From Cohnella herbarum (GTDB lineage: Bacteria > Bacillota > Bacilli > Paenibacillales > Paenibacillaceae): a DNA stretch of 64,000 bases. A program made the position numbers and the translations under genes. The stretch covers positions 5,507,001 to 5,571,000 of the forward strand of contig NZ_CP051680.1 in assembly GCF_012849095.1 (NCBI RefSeq), given 5' to 3'. The notes beneath the pieces were generated by a model. It saw only the letters and a program-made list of their open reading frames with translations, made no database searches and was not told where the DNA came from. Position 1 is the stretch's first letter. Each line of letters starts with the position of its first letter. Positions 36,684 through 44,886 of this stretch are shown here, in pieces.

Positions 36684-38060
36684 ATGGCTGACCTTATATT
36701 GCATTACGATCGCAAGACATCTCCGCTTAAACGGGTGCACGGCGTGAACAACGGCCCCGTATGCTACGGCTCTTTAATGGACGTATCCGTCTATTATGAA
36801 AAGGCGGGCATCCCTCTTGTCCGGCTGCACGATACCAATTGGCCAAATCCGGGAGAAGTGGATATTCATACGATTTTCCGGGATATGAACCGGGATGAGG
36901 ATGATCCGGCAAGCTACGATTTCTCCCGCACGGACGAATATATCGCTTCCGTATTGGCGACGGGCGCGAAAATCGTTTACCGACTCGGAGAGAGCATCGA
37001 ACATACGAAAGTCAAATACTACGTGCATCCGCCAGCCGATATGGACAAGTGGGCGCGCATCTGCGTGAACATCATCCGCCATTACAATGAAGGCTGGGCG
37101 AACGGATTCCATTACGATATCCGTTACTGGGAAATCTGGAACGAGCCGGACAACCCAGACCGGCAATGCATGTGGTCCGGCACGCCGGAGCAATATTACG
37201 ACCTGTACCGGATCGCAGTCACGGCCATCAAAGCGCATGATCCTGCGCTGAAAGTCGGAGGCCAAGCCGCGACGATGGTCAATATGCCCTTCACGGAAGG
37301 GTTCGTAGCCTATTGTCGCCAGCACGAATTGCCTCTCGACTTTTTCACGTGGCATACGTACGCGGACGATCCCCGACAGATTGAAGCCAATGCGCTGAAA
37401 GCCCGCAAACTGCTGGATGATGCGGGTTATATCCAGACGGAAAGCCATCTTAACGAATGGAATTACATGCGGGCCGACGAGGGAGCGAATGACGAAATCT
37501 GGCGTCAGCTATGGAAGCCGGGCGGCGAGACGTTCCGTCGCAATCTGTTCGAACGACAGAAGAACGAAGAGGGAGCATCCTTCATCGCCGCCGTATTCGC
37601 CATGCTGCAAGATGCACCGGTCGACGAGGCGAACTACTATGACGGGCAACCGCACGAGCTGTACAGCGGATTGTTCGACGCCTATTGCATTCCGCAGAAA
37701 TCTTATCGCGTGTTCGAGAAATTCGAATCGCTGTCGGTGTATTCTAGCAGAGCGGAAGTATCGGTGCGGGCGGAAGGCCTTTACGCGTTGGCCATGACGT
37801 CTGAGAACGGACAATCGGCGCTATGGGTCAGTAACTTCAGCGGCGAGAGCCGGGAGTACACGATCGAACTGGAAGGAAGCTCGATGTCGGCGACGTATCC
37901 CACCTATGCGGAGTGGGAACTGTTGGATCGGTCGCGCGACTTCGGTCAAGTTGAACCGGCACGCCTTAAGGACGGGCGGGTCGAATTGTTCCTTCCGCGG
38001 AACTCGGTGCTTGTGCTGCGATTCGGCCGCGAAGCCAACGATGGGCAGGCGGCGGAATGA
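36684..38060 (+). CDS. GH39-like beta-glycosidase (xylosidase type)
   Basis: ATG start 7 bases after AGGAGG; the frame is open upstream into the SDR gene but without a site. 458 residues, no signal peptide. A TIM-barrel with W-E-I-W-N-E-P-D (acid/base Glu) and a second Glu in S-H-L-N-E-W-N-Y (candidate nucleophile), then a C-terminal beta domain. This matches clan GH-A family 39, which holds beta-xylosidases and related enzymes. It would release a terminal sugar from the imported oligosaccharide. It overlaps the next gene by 4 bases. Confidence 0.75.
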   Translation: MADLILHYDRKTSPLKRVHGVNNGPVCYGSLMDVSVYYEKAGIPLVRLHDTNWPNPGEVDIHTIFRDMNRDEDDPASYDFSRTDEYIASVLATGAKIVYRLGESIEHTKVKYYVHPPADMDKWARICVNIIRHYNEGWANGFHYDIRYWEIWNEPDNPDRQCMWSGTPEQYYDLYRIAVTAIKAHDPALKVGGQAATMVNMPFTEGFVAYCRQHELPLDFFTWHTYADDPRQIEANALKARKLLDDAGYIQTESHLNEWNYMRADEGANDEIWRQLWKPGGETFRRNLFERQKNEEGASFIAAVFAMLQDAPVDEANYYDGQPHELYSGLFDAYCIPQKSYRVFEKFESLSVYSSRAEVSVRAEGLYALAMTSENGQSALWVSNFSGESREYTIELEGSSMSATYPTYAEWELLDRSRDFGQVEPARLKDGRVELFLPRNSVLVLRFGREANDGQAAE

Positions 38061-41000
38061 ATGCGGATATAAGCCCGAGCGAAATCGGACAGGCCGAGCT
38101 CTCTCTTCGCGATCATTTCCGCGATCCGGGCGCGGAATACCGTTCTAGTCCCTTCTGGGCTTGGAACGGACGGTTGGACGCCGCGGAATTGATCCGGCAG
38201 GCGGAACAGATGAAGGAGCAGGGCATGGGCGGCTTCTTCATGCACTCGCGCGAAGGGTTAGAGACGGAATATATGGGCGAGGAATGGATGTCCTGCGTCG
38301 CGGAAGTCGTAGCAGCCGCCCGCAAGCTTGGGCTTCGTGCTTGGTTATACGACGAGGACCGTTTTCCTTCGGGGGGAGCGGGAGGACGGGTGGCATCGAT
38401 GGGCGACGCTTATCGAGCCAAGGCGGTGACGCTGGAAATGAGAGCCGCCCCTCCCCGGGCGGAGGAAGAGGGGATGTTGGCGGTGTTCCGGGCGCGTCTG
38501 CGCGAAGGAACAACGATCATTTCCCTGGAACGCGTACTGGACGAGGCGTCCGAGCAAGAAGGGCCGGAGGCGAATCATGAAGGTCGCGATGGAGAAGGGG
38601 AGAAGGGTGCGCCGGTATGGCTGCTGCTGCGCCGCGAAGTGTCCGCCGGCAGCGAGTGGTTCAACGGCGAGGCGCCGGTCGACAACTTGAATCCGGATGC
38701 CGTAACCGCCTTTATCTCCGTCACGCATGAGCCGTACAAGCGGCTTGTCGGCGAAGATTTTGGCGGCGCGATTCCCGGAATCTTCACGGACGAACCGAGC
38801 ATCGCCGACTTTCATTGCCGTTACGCGGAGGGGAGACCCTGGCTTCCTTGGACGGAAGATTTCGGTGATCGTTTTCTAGAGAAGCGGGGCTACGATCTGA
38901 TCGCAAGATTGCCTTACCTGTTCTTGGAGGGAGCAAAGTCTGCCAAGACGAGGCACGACTACTGGAGAACGATCTCCGAATGCTTCGAGGATGCGTACTC
39001 CAGGCAGATCGGCGAATGGTGCGAAGCGAACGGACTTGCTTTTACCGGACATTATTTAATCGAGCATAATCTTGGGATTTCTACTCGCGTCACCGGCGCG
39101 GTTATGCCGCATTACCGCCATCAGCACGTTCCCGGCATCGACATCCTGGACGAGAAAACCGAGGAATGGCTGACTGTTAAGCAATGCACGAGCGTTGCCC
39201 ATCAATACGGTCGCAAACATGTACTGAGCGAGACTTACGGTTGCTGCGGATGGGACTTCACCTTCGAAGGCCAGAAGTGGATCGGAGATTGGCAGTTCGC
39301 GATGGGCGTGACGATCAGATGCCAGCATCTGTCGTTGTATAGTCTGAATGGTTGCCGCAAGCGGGATTTTCCGCCGGTATTCGGCGATGTTTCCCCCTGG
39401 TGGAAATACAATAGTGTAATGGAAAATTATTTTGCGAGACTGGCGGCCGTATTAAGCGACGGCGTTCCGATTCGCGATTTGTTGGTGATACATCCCGCGT
39501 CGACCGCTTGGACGATGGTGGGCAGCGATCCGCATTCTTATCTTCAATGGGAGGATCCGAGCTTGCTTGCCGTTAACGAATACGAGGCGGAGCTCGTCCG
39601 GACAATGAAGACGCTGCTTGGTCAGCATATCGACTTCGATTTCGGTGACGAAACGATCATGGCTGATGACGGGGACGTGCGGGATGGGAAGCTGTTCGTC
39701 AAGAATGCCCCTTACCGTGCAGTTTTGATTCCAGCGTTGCACACGGTTCTTCGCTCGACTTTCGAACTGCTCAGGAAGTTCGCGGACGTCGGCGGGTTAA
39801 TTATCGCGATTGGGGGATTGCCTGGCCTGATCGACGGCGAGCCGTCGGACGACTGGCTGGCGTTAGAGCGGCATGCCGGTTTCCACCATACGGAGGATGC
39901 TGGTGAAGCGGTCTCGATTCTTCAGCGTCCTCCGCATGGGCTTCGCCGAATATCGTTGAGCAGCGAATATGGACTTGAGCTTCCCCAGCTTTTGTACATG
40001 TTCCGTGAACATGAGGAAGGTTACTCGTTGTTCGTAGTTAACAACGACAGGACAACCGGAGCGGAAGCGGAAGTGCGGCTCCCTGTCAGGGGAGATCTGG
40101 AAGAATGGAATCCGTTGACGGGAGAGGTAATCCGGAAGGCGGCTTCAGCAACGTCTTCTTCGGATAGCGGCGGAATGCGTTTCGTCGACCGTTGGGGCGC
40201 AGCGGGGTCGAAACTGTATTGGGTGCGCAAGGTTCGGGAGCAAGAACGACTGCCTGCCCAGGGCACCCCCGCCGAGTGCCGTTTCACGTACCGGATGGCG
40301 CATGAGATGACGATGGCGACGGCGACTCTTCCCGTGAACTGTCCTTTCTCCCGGACGATGCCGAACGCCCTGCCGCTGGACCGGTGCAGCTACCGGATGG
40401 ACGGAGAGTCGTGGTCGGAGCCGATGCAAGTATGGCAAGCGCAGCAGCAAGTGCGCGATCGTCTCGGCATGCGCGATATCCATTATAACGGCCAGCAGCA
40501 ACGGTTCCGTTGGGCTTTACAGCCCCATGAACGGGATGGAGCTTCAGTGGAGTGGCGGTTCTCTTTCGAAATCGGCGAGGAGATACCTTCGGGGCTCTAT
40601 GTTGCCGTGGAGCATGCGGAGCGTTTTCGAATTTCGTTGGACGGCGAAGAGGTACCCGTTCGCGCCGAAGGTTATTTCATCGATCGGGATTGGTTAAAGA
40701 CGCGACTGCCGCAGATGGGCAAGGGATGTCATGAGTTCATTTTGTCTTGTCCCTACCGGAATGCGGACGAGATGGAAAATATCTACGTTGTCGGCGATTT
40801 CGCGATCGACGCGAAGAGGCGGATCGTACGGGAGCCGGACGAATTAGCTATAGGCGATTGGACGCTGCAGGGATATCCGCATTATCCGGGCAACATCGTC
40901 TACCATTACGCAATCGATCCGGACGCGGCGCTGAAGATTACGATTGCAAGCGAGCGTCGCTACAAGCTCTACCTTGGAGAATGGAAGGGCGTATGCTCCG

Positions 41001-41278
41001 AAGTTCGTGTGAACGGGCATTCCTCCGGCGTCGTTGCCTGGGAGGATGCCGACGGCATCGACATCGCCCCATCGATGATCGGTGCCGATCGCGAATGCCG
41101 AATCGACATCGAGGTTGCGGGAAGCCTTAGCAATCTGTTAGGTCCTTTTCATCAATCCGGCCAACATAATCCTTGGATGGATTGGTCGTTCTTCGAACGC
41201 ACGGATGCCCGCAATGAGCCGGGTTACCGGTTAAAGCCTTACGGCTTGATGGTTCAGCCGAGCATTCATTGTTCTTAA
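38057..41278 (+). CDS. Large putative glycoside hydrolase (GH106/GH2-like), intracellular
   Basis: 1,073 residues, ATGA overlap with the GH39-like gene. The N-terminus carries a barrel with F-W-A-W-N-G, M-G-G-F-F-M-H-S-R-E-G-L and W-L-Y-D-E-D-R-F-P-S-G, a pattern common in a group of Paenibacillus enzymes related to alpha-L-rhamnosidases of family 106. The C-terminal third is composed of beta-sandwich domains resembling the sugar-binding domain of GH2 enzymes. No signal peptide. Catalytic residues not assigned. Together with the beta-helix/SGNH protein it would fit degradation of a rhamnose-containing pectic chain; this is inference. Confidence 0.65.
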   Translation: MNADISPSEIGQAELSLRDHFRDPGAEYRSSPFWAWNGRLDAAELIRQAEQMKEQGMGGFFMHSREGLETEYMGEEWMSCVAEVVAAARKLGLRAWLYDEDRFPSGGAGGRVASMGDAYRAKAVTLEMRAAPPRAEEEGMLAVFRARLREGTTIISLERVLDEASEQEGPEANHEGRDGEGEKGAPVWLLLRREVSAGSEWFNGEAPVDNLNPDAVTAFISVTHEPYKRLVGEDFGGAIPGIFTDEPSIADFHCRYAEGRPWLPWTEDFGDRFLEKRGYDLIARLPYLFLEGAKSAKTRHDYWRTISECFEDAYSRQIGEWCEANGLAFTGHYLIEHNLGISTRVTGAVMPHYRHQHVPGIDILDEKTEEWLTVKQCTSVAHQYGRKHVLSETYGCCGWDFTFEGQKWIGDWQFAMGVTIRCQHLSLYSLNGCRKRDFPPVFGDVSPWWKYNSVMENYFARLAAVLSDGVPIRDLLVIHPASTAWTMVGSDPHSYLQWEDPSLLAVNEYEAELVRTMKTLLGQHIDFDFGDETIMADDGDVRDGKLFVKNAPYRAVLIPALHTVLRSTFELLRKFADVGGLIIAIGGLPGLIDGEPSDDWLALERHAGFHHTEDAGEAVSILQRPPHGLRRISLSSEYGLELPQLLYMFREHEEGYSLFVVNNDRTTGAEAEVRLPVRGDLEEWNPLTGEVIRKAASATSSSDSGGMRFVDRWGAAGSKLYWVRKVREQERLPAQGTPAECRFTYRMAHEMTMATATLPVNCPFSRTMPNALPLDRCSYRMDGESWSEPMQVWQAQQQVRDRLGMRDIHYNGQQQRFRWALQPHERDGASVEWRFSFEIGEEIPSGLYVAVEHAERFRISLDGEEVPVRAEGYFIDRDWLKTRLPQMGKGCHEFILSCPYRNADEMENIYVVGDFAIDAKRRIVREPDELAIGDWTLQGYPHYPGNIVYHYAIDPDAALKITIASERRYKLYLGEWKGVCSEVRVNGHSSGVVAWEDADGIDIAPSMIGADRECRIDIEVAGSLSNLLGPFHQSGQHNPWMDWSFFERTDARNEPGYRLKPYGLMVQPSIHCS

Positions 41279-41335
41279 CCGGGCCGAGCAACACCTGCAC
41301 AAAACTCTTAATTATTGTATTATTGAAAAAAGGAT

Positions 41336-41365
41336 CCCTCGAGGCCACTCGGGGGTTATTCATTT
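41336..41365 (+). terminator. Possible terminator of the ABC/glycosidase operon
   Basis: CCCTCGAG (41336-41343), loop GCCA, CTCGGGGG (41348-41355): an eight-pair stem with one G-T pair, followed by a T-rich but broken tail. It separates the operon from the lactonase gene, which may also be reached by readthrough. Confidence 0.45.
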
Positions 41366-41388
41366 TACATAACCGAGGAGCGATCGTC

Positions 41389-42468
41389 ATGGCCAAAGCT
41401 CACGAAATATGGATCGGCGCTTACGGCGCCAAGAACGAAGTAGGCATTACCCGCGTTGAATTGCTGCCGGATACGGCCGAGTTCGTTAAAACCGCCGAAT
41501 ACGGCGGGATCGAAAATCCGTCCTTCCTGCGCATGAACAAGGCAGGTACGCGATTGTATGCGGTCAGCGAGACGGACGAATACGTTGACGAAGACGGCGA
41601 TAAGGCAGAAGGCGGGCAACTCGCCTCGTTCCCGGTTGACGCGGAGTCTCGCAAGTTAGGTCCCGGCCAGTACCATCCAACCCATGGCAATCATCCTTGT
41701 CATCTCCATTTAACGCCGTCCGAGGATTGGCTCGCCGTCTCGAATTATAGCGGCGCATCAGTCATGATGTACCCGATCGGACCGGATGCGAGACCATTGG
41801 CTCCGGTCATCCGATTCCGGCACACCGGCACGGGTCCGAACGCCGATCGACAAGAGGCGCCGCATCCGCACTCCGTTTTCTTCAGCCCGGACGGCCAATA
41901 TTTGTTCGTTGCCGACCTGGGGATGGACAAGGTGATGGTCTACGGCCGCGGACCGGAAGCCAACGAGTGGTCGGCGCATGATGCCGTTTCACTTGAGCCG
42001 GGCGCGGGTCCTCGCCATCTCGCGTTCCATCCGTCGGGCAAAGCCGTATACGTCGTCAACGAGCTCGATAGCACCATTACGCGTTTGTCGCATGATGAGC
42101 CAGGCAAGCTAGTGCGCCAGGAGTCCCTTTCCACGCTTCCGACGTCTTTCGAAGGAGAGAGCTGGTGCGCGGAAATCCTGGCGTCGCCGGATGGCCGTTT
42201 CGTGTACGCTTCCAACCGCGGGCACGATAGCATCGGCGTGTTCCGCATAGACGAACAAACGGGCGAGCTCCACCCGTCGGGGCACGTTTCGACGAGAGGC
42301 AAGTTCCCAAGGAATTTCGCTTTGTCCCCGGACGGGCAGTGGCTGATCGCCGCTAATCAAAATTCCGATAACATCGTCTTGTTCCGCATAGAGCAGCAAT
42401 CGGGTTTACCGGTGTTTACCGGAACGGAATTGCGCATTAGCAAACCGGTATGCGTCTTAATTCGATAA
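41389..42468 (+). CDS. Lactonase family protein (6-phosphogluconolactonase YbhE type)
   Basis: ATG start 8 bases after GAGGAG; the upstream open frame crosses the terminator-like hairpin and is not used. 359 residues forming a seven-bladed propeller with repeated F-S-P-D-G-Q-x-L/W-x motifs and P-H-P-H-S / N-H-P-C-H clusters, as in the Pgl/YbhE family. These enzymes hydrolyse sugar lactones to acids. Next to an SDR and a dehydratase homologue it could supply the second step of an oxidative sugar route (aldose, lactone, acid, keto-deoxy acid). It may equally be a housekeeping gene, since it lies 110 bp beyond the operon. Confidence 0.82.
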   Translation: MAKAHEIWIGAYGAKNEVGITRVELLPDTAEFVKTAEYGGIENPSFLRMNKAGTRLYAVSETDEYVDEDGDKAEGGQLASFPVDAESRKLGPGQYHPTHGNHPCHLHLTPSEDWLAVSNYSGASVMMYPIGPDARPLAPVIRFRHTGTGPNADRQEAPHPHSVFFSPDGQYLFVADLGMDKVMVYGRGPEANEWSAHDAVSLEPGAGPRHLAFHPSGKAVYVVNELDSTITRLSHDEPGKLVRQESLSTLPTSFEGESWCAEILASPDGRFVYASNRGHDSIGVFRIDEQTGELHPSGHVSTRGKFPRNFALSPDGQWLIAANQNSDNIVLFRIEQQSGLPVFTGTELRISKPVCVLIR

Positions 42469-42544
42469 TCGCCGTTAAGATGAACTCGCAACTCATCCAT
42501 AGCAAGCTACTAGAATAGTTGTCCATGCGAGTCATTCGCTCTGT

Positions 42545-42572
42545 TCTAATTCGTCCCTCAAAGCCATAGGCT
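42545..42572 (+). promoter_or_regulatory. Candidate SigE promoter of yabPQ
   Basis: TCTAATT (42545-42551), 13-base spacer, CATAGGCT (42565-42572). This partly matches the mother-cell SigE pattern; yabP is SigE-dependent in B. subtilis. The -10 element deviates at several bases. Confidence 0.35.
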
Positions 42573-42599
42573 AGTCTTAAAGGCAAGGAGGGACGTGCC

Positions 42600-42887
42600 A
42601 TGGAACACGTGAAGGGTGCCAAGCATCAAGAGGTTCGCATGCTTAACCGGAAATCGCTCGATATTTCCGGCGTCAGCAATGTGGAGAGCTTCGATAACGA
42701 GGAGTTTCTGCTGGAGACCGAATGCGGATTTCTGACCGTTCGGGGGCAAAACCTGCACATGAAAAATTTGAGCCTGGATCAAGGGCTCGTCTCCATCGAA
42801 GGAACGATACATTCTCTTATCTATTTGGACGGCAGCTCGGGGAATAAGTCTTCTTCGAAGGGCTTGTTCGGGAAGTTATTCAAGTGA
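42600..42887 (+). CDS. yabP: Sporulation protein YabP
   Basis: 95 residues, ATG 7 bases after AAGGAGGG. Matches YabP in length and in the pattern N-R-K-x-L-x-I-S-G-V-x-x-V-E-S-F-D-x-x-E-F-L-L-E-T and G-x-L-x-x-x-G-x-x-L-H-x-K-x-L-x-L. YabP is a small mother-cell protein needed for normal spore formation. The stop overlaps the yabQ start, as in other spore formers. Confidence 0.9.
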   Translation: MEHVKGAKHQEVRMLNRKSLDISGVSNVESFDNEEFLLETECGFLTVRGQNLHMKNLSLDQGLVSIEGTIHSLIYLDGSSGNKSSSKGLFGKLFK

Positions 42888-43474
42888 GCGCAGCCGCACA
42901 AGGGATGACGATCGCCTTCATGATGATGTGCGGGCTAGTTATGGGACTCGTCTTTGACGTCTATCGCGTCGCTTCTCATCGCTTTCATGTGGCCCGTTGG
43001 CTGCTTCCCGGGTTGGATGTGGTTTATTGGGCGGCGGCCACTCTAGGGGTATTCAGTATTCTTCTTAGCCATAACGAGGGCGAAGTGCGGATGTACGTTT
43101 TCCTGGGACTCGGGATCGGCGTGACGGGTTACTTCGGTCTGTTCAGCAACTGGGTGGTCAAGCTGTCGGGCAAGTTATTCGATATGATTAAATCGATATT
43201 TCTTTTTGCGTGGAAACTCGTGGATACTATCTTGCTAACTCCTTTTCTATGGATTGTTCGTCTGCTAGCGAAGATATTGGATATCGTATTTATCGTAACC
43301 GTAGCGACGTTGCTATGGATTGGAAAGCTGTTGCTGAAGCCCGTAGCACGAATCGGGGGTTGGGTATGGCATAAGCTACTGCCTGTTCGGAGGAAATTCG
43401 AACCGGTCGTAAAGGCCTATCGGAGTTTGAGCGAGCGCGCGAAACGAATCCGGGACGCTTGGAGGAAGAAGTAA
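42884..43474 (+). CDS. yabQ: Spore cortex biosynthesis protein YabQ
   Basis: GTG start overlapping the yabP stop by 4 bases. 196 residues. Three or four N-terminal membrane helices (about 1-80), a long amphipathic region with further hydrophobic stretches (about 95-155) and a basic C-terminus. YabQ lies in the outer forespore membrane and is needed for cortex formation. This protein has an insertion of repeated hydrophobic segments (LLAKILDIV, LLWIGKLL) compared with the short Bacillus form. Co-expressed with yabP. Confidence 0.85.
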   Translation: MSAAAQGMTIAFMMMCGLVMGLVFDVYRVASHRFHVARWLLPGLDVVYWAAATLGVFSILLSHNEGEVRMYVFLGLGIGVTGYFGLFSNWVVKLSGKLFDMIKSIFLFAWKLVDTILLTPFLWIVRLLAKILDIVFIVTVATLLWIGKLLLKPVARIGGWVWHKLLPVRRKFEPVVKAYRSLSERAKRIRDAWRKK

Positions 43475-43541
43475 TAGCCGGGGTTCGACAACTTTTTTGA
43501 AGGAATTGCATCGGAAGAAGGATATTTCTAGTCTCATATTG

Positions 43542-43550
43542 TGCTATAAT
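43542..43550 (+). promoter_or_regulatory. Extended -10 SigA promoter before divIC
   Basis: TG at 43542, one base, then a perfect TATAAT (43545-43550). The -35 region 17 bases upstream is poor, which is usual for extended -10 promoters. It would start transcription about 55 bases before divIC. Confidence 0.55.
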
Positions 43551-43609
43551 GATCGCGTTCAACGTTTTTTTTCTGGAAAGTTTAGCCGCTTGGGAAAGGA
43601 GGCATCGAA

Positions 43610-43918
43610 TTGTCTTCACGCACGATGACCGCGACACCCGTCATGACGGGCGCACGCAGGAGATTAAAATTACTGTTGTTCGTCTTGGTATTGTTTATGA
43701 GCTGGGCCGCGTACGTTCTCATCGTACAATACGGACAAATCAGCGATCGCAAAGATCAATTGCAGGAAGCTGATCAGAAGCTGACCGATGCCCAAGCGAA
43801 GAACGAAGAGCTGAAAATGCATATCGCACGATTGAACGATGATGAATATATTAGCCAAATTGCCCGCAAGGAGCATGGGTTAGGGTTCCCGGGAGAGATT
43901 CCGATCGAGACGAAATAG
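43610..43918 (+). CDS. divIC: Cell division protein DivIC (FtsB family)
   Basis: TTG start 7 bases after AAAGGAGG. 102 residues: a short basic cytoplasmic N-terminus, one membrane helix (about 22-40), then a heptad coiled coil (about 45-75) and the conserved D-D-E-Y-I-x-x-I-A-R-K-E-x-G end. DivIC works with FtsL and DivIB in the divisome. Position between yabQ and the S1-domain gene is the standard order. Confidence 0.93.
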   Translation: MSSRTMTATPVMTGARRRLKLLLFVLVLFMSWAAYVLIVQYGQISDRKDQLQEADQKLTDAQAKNEELKMHIARLNDDEYISQIARKEHGLGFPGEIPIETK

Positions 43919-43952
43919 GCGATACATAGGCTTTAAGGTAGTCTAGCATCTG

Positions 43953-43982
43953 TTGACCTTGCTTTGAATTGTCGGTTATAAT
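43953..43982 (+). promoter_or_regulatory. SigA promoter of yabR
   Basis: TTGACC (43953-43958), 18-base spacer, TATAAT (43977-43982). The transcript would begin near 43,990, about 55 bases before the gene. Confidence 0.65.
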
Positions 43983-44043
43983 TGGCATAGCCGGACTTAT
44001 GCGGTTCGGGCACATTTAGGTTCAGGGAGGAACATCGGTTTTT

Positions 44044-44487
44044 ATGGCCATCGAAGTGGGAACCAAATTGGAGGGCAAAGTTACCGGCATTACGCATTTC
44101 GGAGCTTTCGTGGATTTAACGGGTGGAGTTACCGGACTCGTTCATATTTCCGAGATTGCCGACAGCTATGTCAAGGACGTTCATGAGCATCTGAAGATTA
44201 ATGACATGGTTACGGTCAAGGTCATTAACGTGGACAAAGACGGAAAGATCGGTCTATCCATTCGTCAAGCCGTGGACAAACCGCCGGAGCAACAACAGCA
44301 ACAACCGCAACAACGTGGACCACGGGATCGCGGTGGTCGTCCCTCCAAACCAGGTGGTGGTTTCGGAAGATCCCCCTCTTTTGATGACAAATTGTCTCGC
44401 TTCCTTAAGGATAGCGAAGAGCGCATTTCTAATCTTAAGAAAAGTACCGAATCCAAACGTGGCGGACGCGGTGGACGTCGTTCGTAA
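44044..44487 (+). CDS. yabR: S1 RNA-binding domain protein (YabR-like)
   Basis: 147 residues. An S1 domain fills residues 1-75 (G-x-V-x-G-I-T-x-F-G-A-F-V-D-L, G-L-V-H-I-S-E-I-A, D-x-V-x-V-K-V-I-x-V-D, K-I-G-L-S-I-R). A low-complexity Q/P/R/G-rich tail follows and ends in G-G-R-G-G-R-R-S. The spacing from AGGGAGG to ATG is long (13 bases). Role inferred: RNA or ribosome binding; it is a single gene between a strong promoter and a strong terminator. Confidence 0.9.
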   Translation: MAIEVGTKLEGKVTGITHFGAFVDLTGGVTGLVHISEIADSYVKDVHEHLKINDMVTVKVINVDKDGKIGLSIRQAVDKPPEQQQQQPQQRGPRDRGGRPSKPGGGFGRSPSFDDKLSRFLKDSEERISNLKKSTESKRGGRGGRRS

Positions 44488-44513
44488 GATATAATTTGAT
44501 TAATGTTATTCCG

Positions 44514-44547
44514 AGCCGGACCCTAGGGTCCGGCTTTGTTGTTTTTT
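44514..44547 (+). terminator. Terminator of yabR
   Basis: A perfect 22-base palindrome: AGCCGGACCC (44514-44523), TA, GGGTCCGGCT (44526-44535), followed by a T-rich tract. Confidence 0.88.
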
Positions 44548-44635
44548 CGTCGATGAGAAAATTTTAACCCCGCGCATTCATTCGCCCCTATCCGGCATTC
44601 CGGCGCGGTTGGCGTCTGAGGAAGAGCCGCATGGA

Positions 44636-44668
44636 GCGCCATCCCCCGTCGGATGAGCGCGTTTTTTT
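44636..44668 (+). terminator. Second terminator-like hairpin in the yabR-spoIIE gap
   Basis: GCGC (44636-44639) and CATCC (44640-44644), loop CCCGTC, GGATG (44651-44655), one bulged A, GCGC (44657-44660), then G and seven T. No gene lies between it and the yabR terminator. The 399-bp gap (44488-44886) otherwise holds only the spoIIE promoter. The tRNA genes found here in B. subtilis are not present. Confidence 0.5.
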
Positions 44669-44782
44669 GTTGTCGGAATAGCGGATTCGCAAGCGTTCGT
44701 ATATGCAGAGGGAAGTGAATAACCTATGGGCGCCATGGGTTTGCCGCTTCCGCGCGAGGCGTCGATAACATCCGCCCGATCC

Positions 44783-44848
44783 TGTCGGAAAAAACTTTTT
44801 TCGCGCCAACCGTTTCTGACAAACTTCATGAAATGCCCCCCCTATAAT
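44783..44848 (+). promoter_or_regulatory. Spo0A-type promoter of spoIIE
   Basis: CTGACA (44816-44821) and TATAAT (44843-44848) are 21 bases apart. SigA promoters activated by phosphorylated Spo0A (spoIIE, spoIIG) are known for this overlong spacing. A 0A-box-like TGTCGGA (6 of 7 to TGTCGAA) lies at 44783-44789, about 26 bases upstream of the -35. The sequence GAAAAAACTTTTTTC (44788-44802) lies between the two. Confidence 0.65.
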
Positions 44849-44886
44849 TAAGAACACAATTCAATCTGGTGAATGGGGTGTGCATC

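Noticed and set aside
41269..41388. Upstream start for the lactonase
   Set aside because: The extension runs through a terminator-like hairpin and lacks a ribosome site; ATG 41389 has GAGGAG 8 bases away.
44548..44780. Possible tRNA genes between yabR and spoIIE, as in B. subtilis
   Set aside because: No cloverleaf, T-arm consensus or CCA end on either strand.
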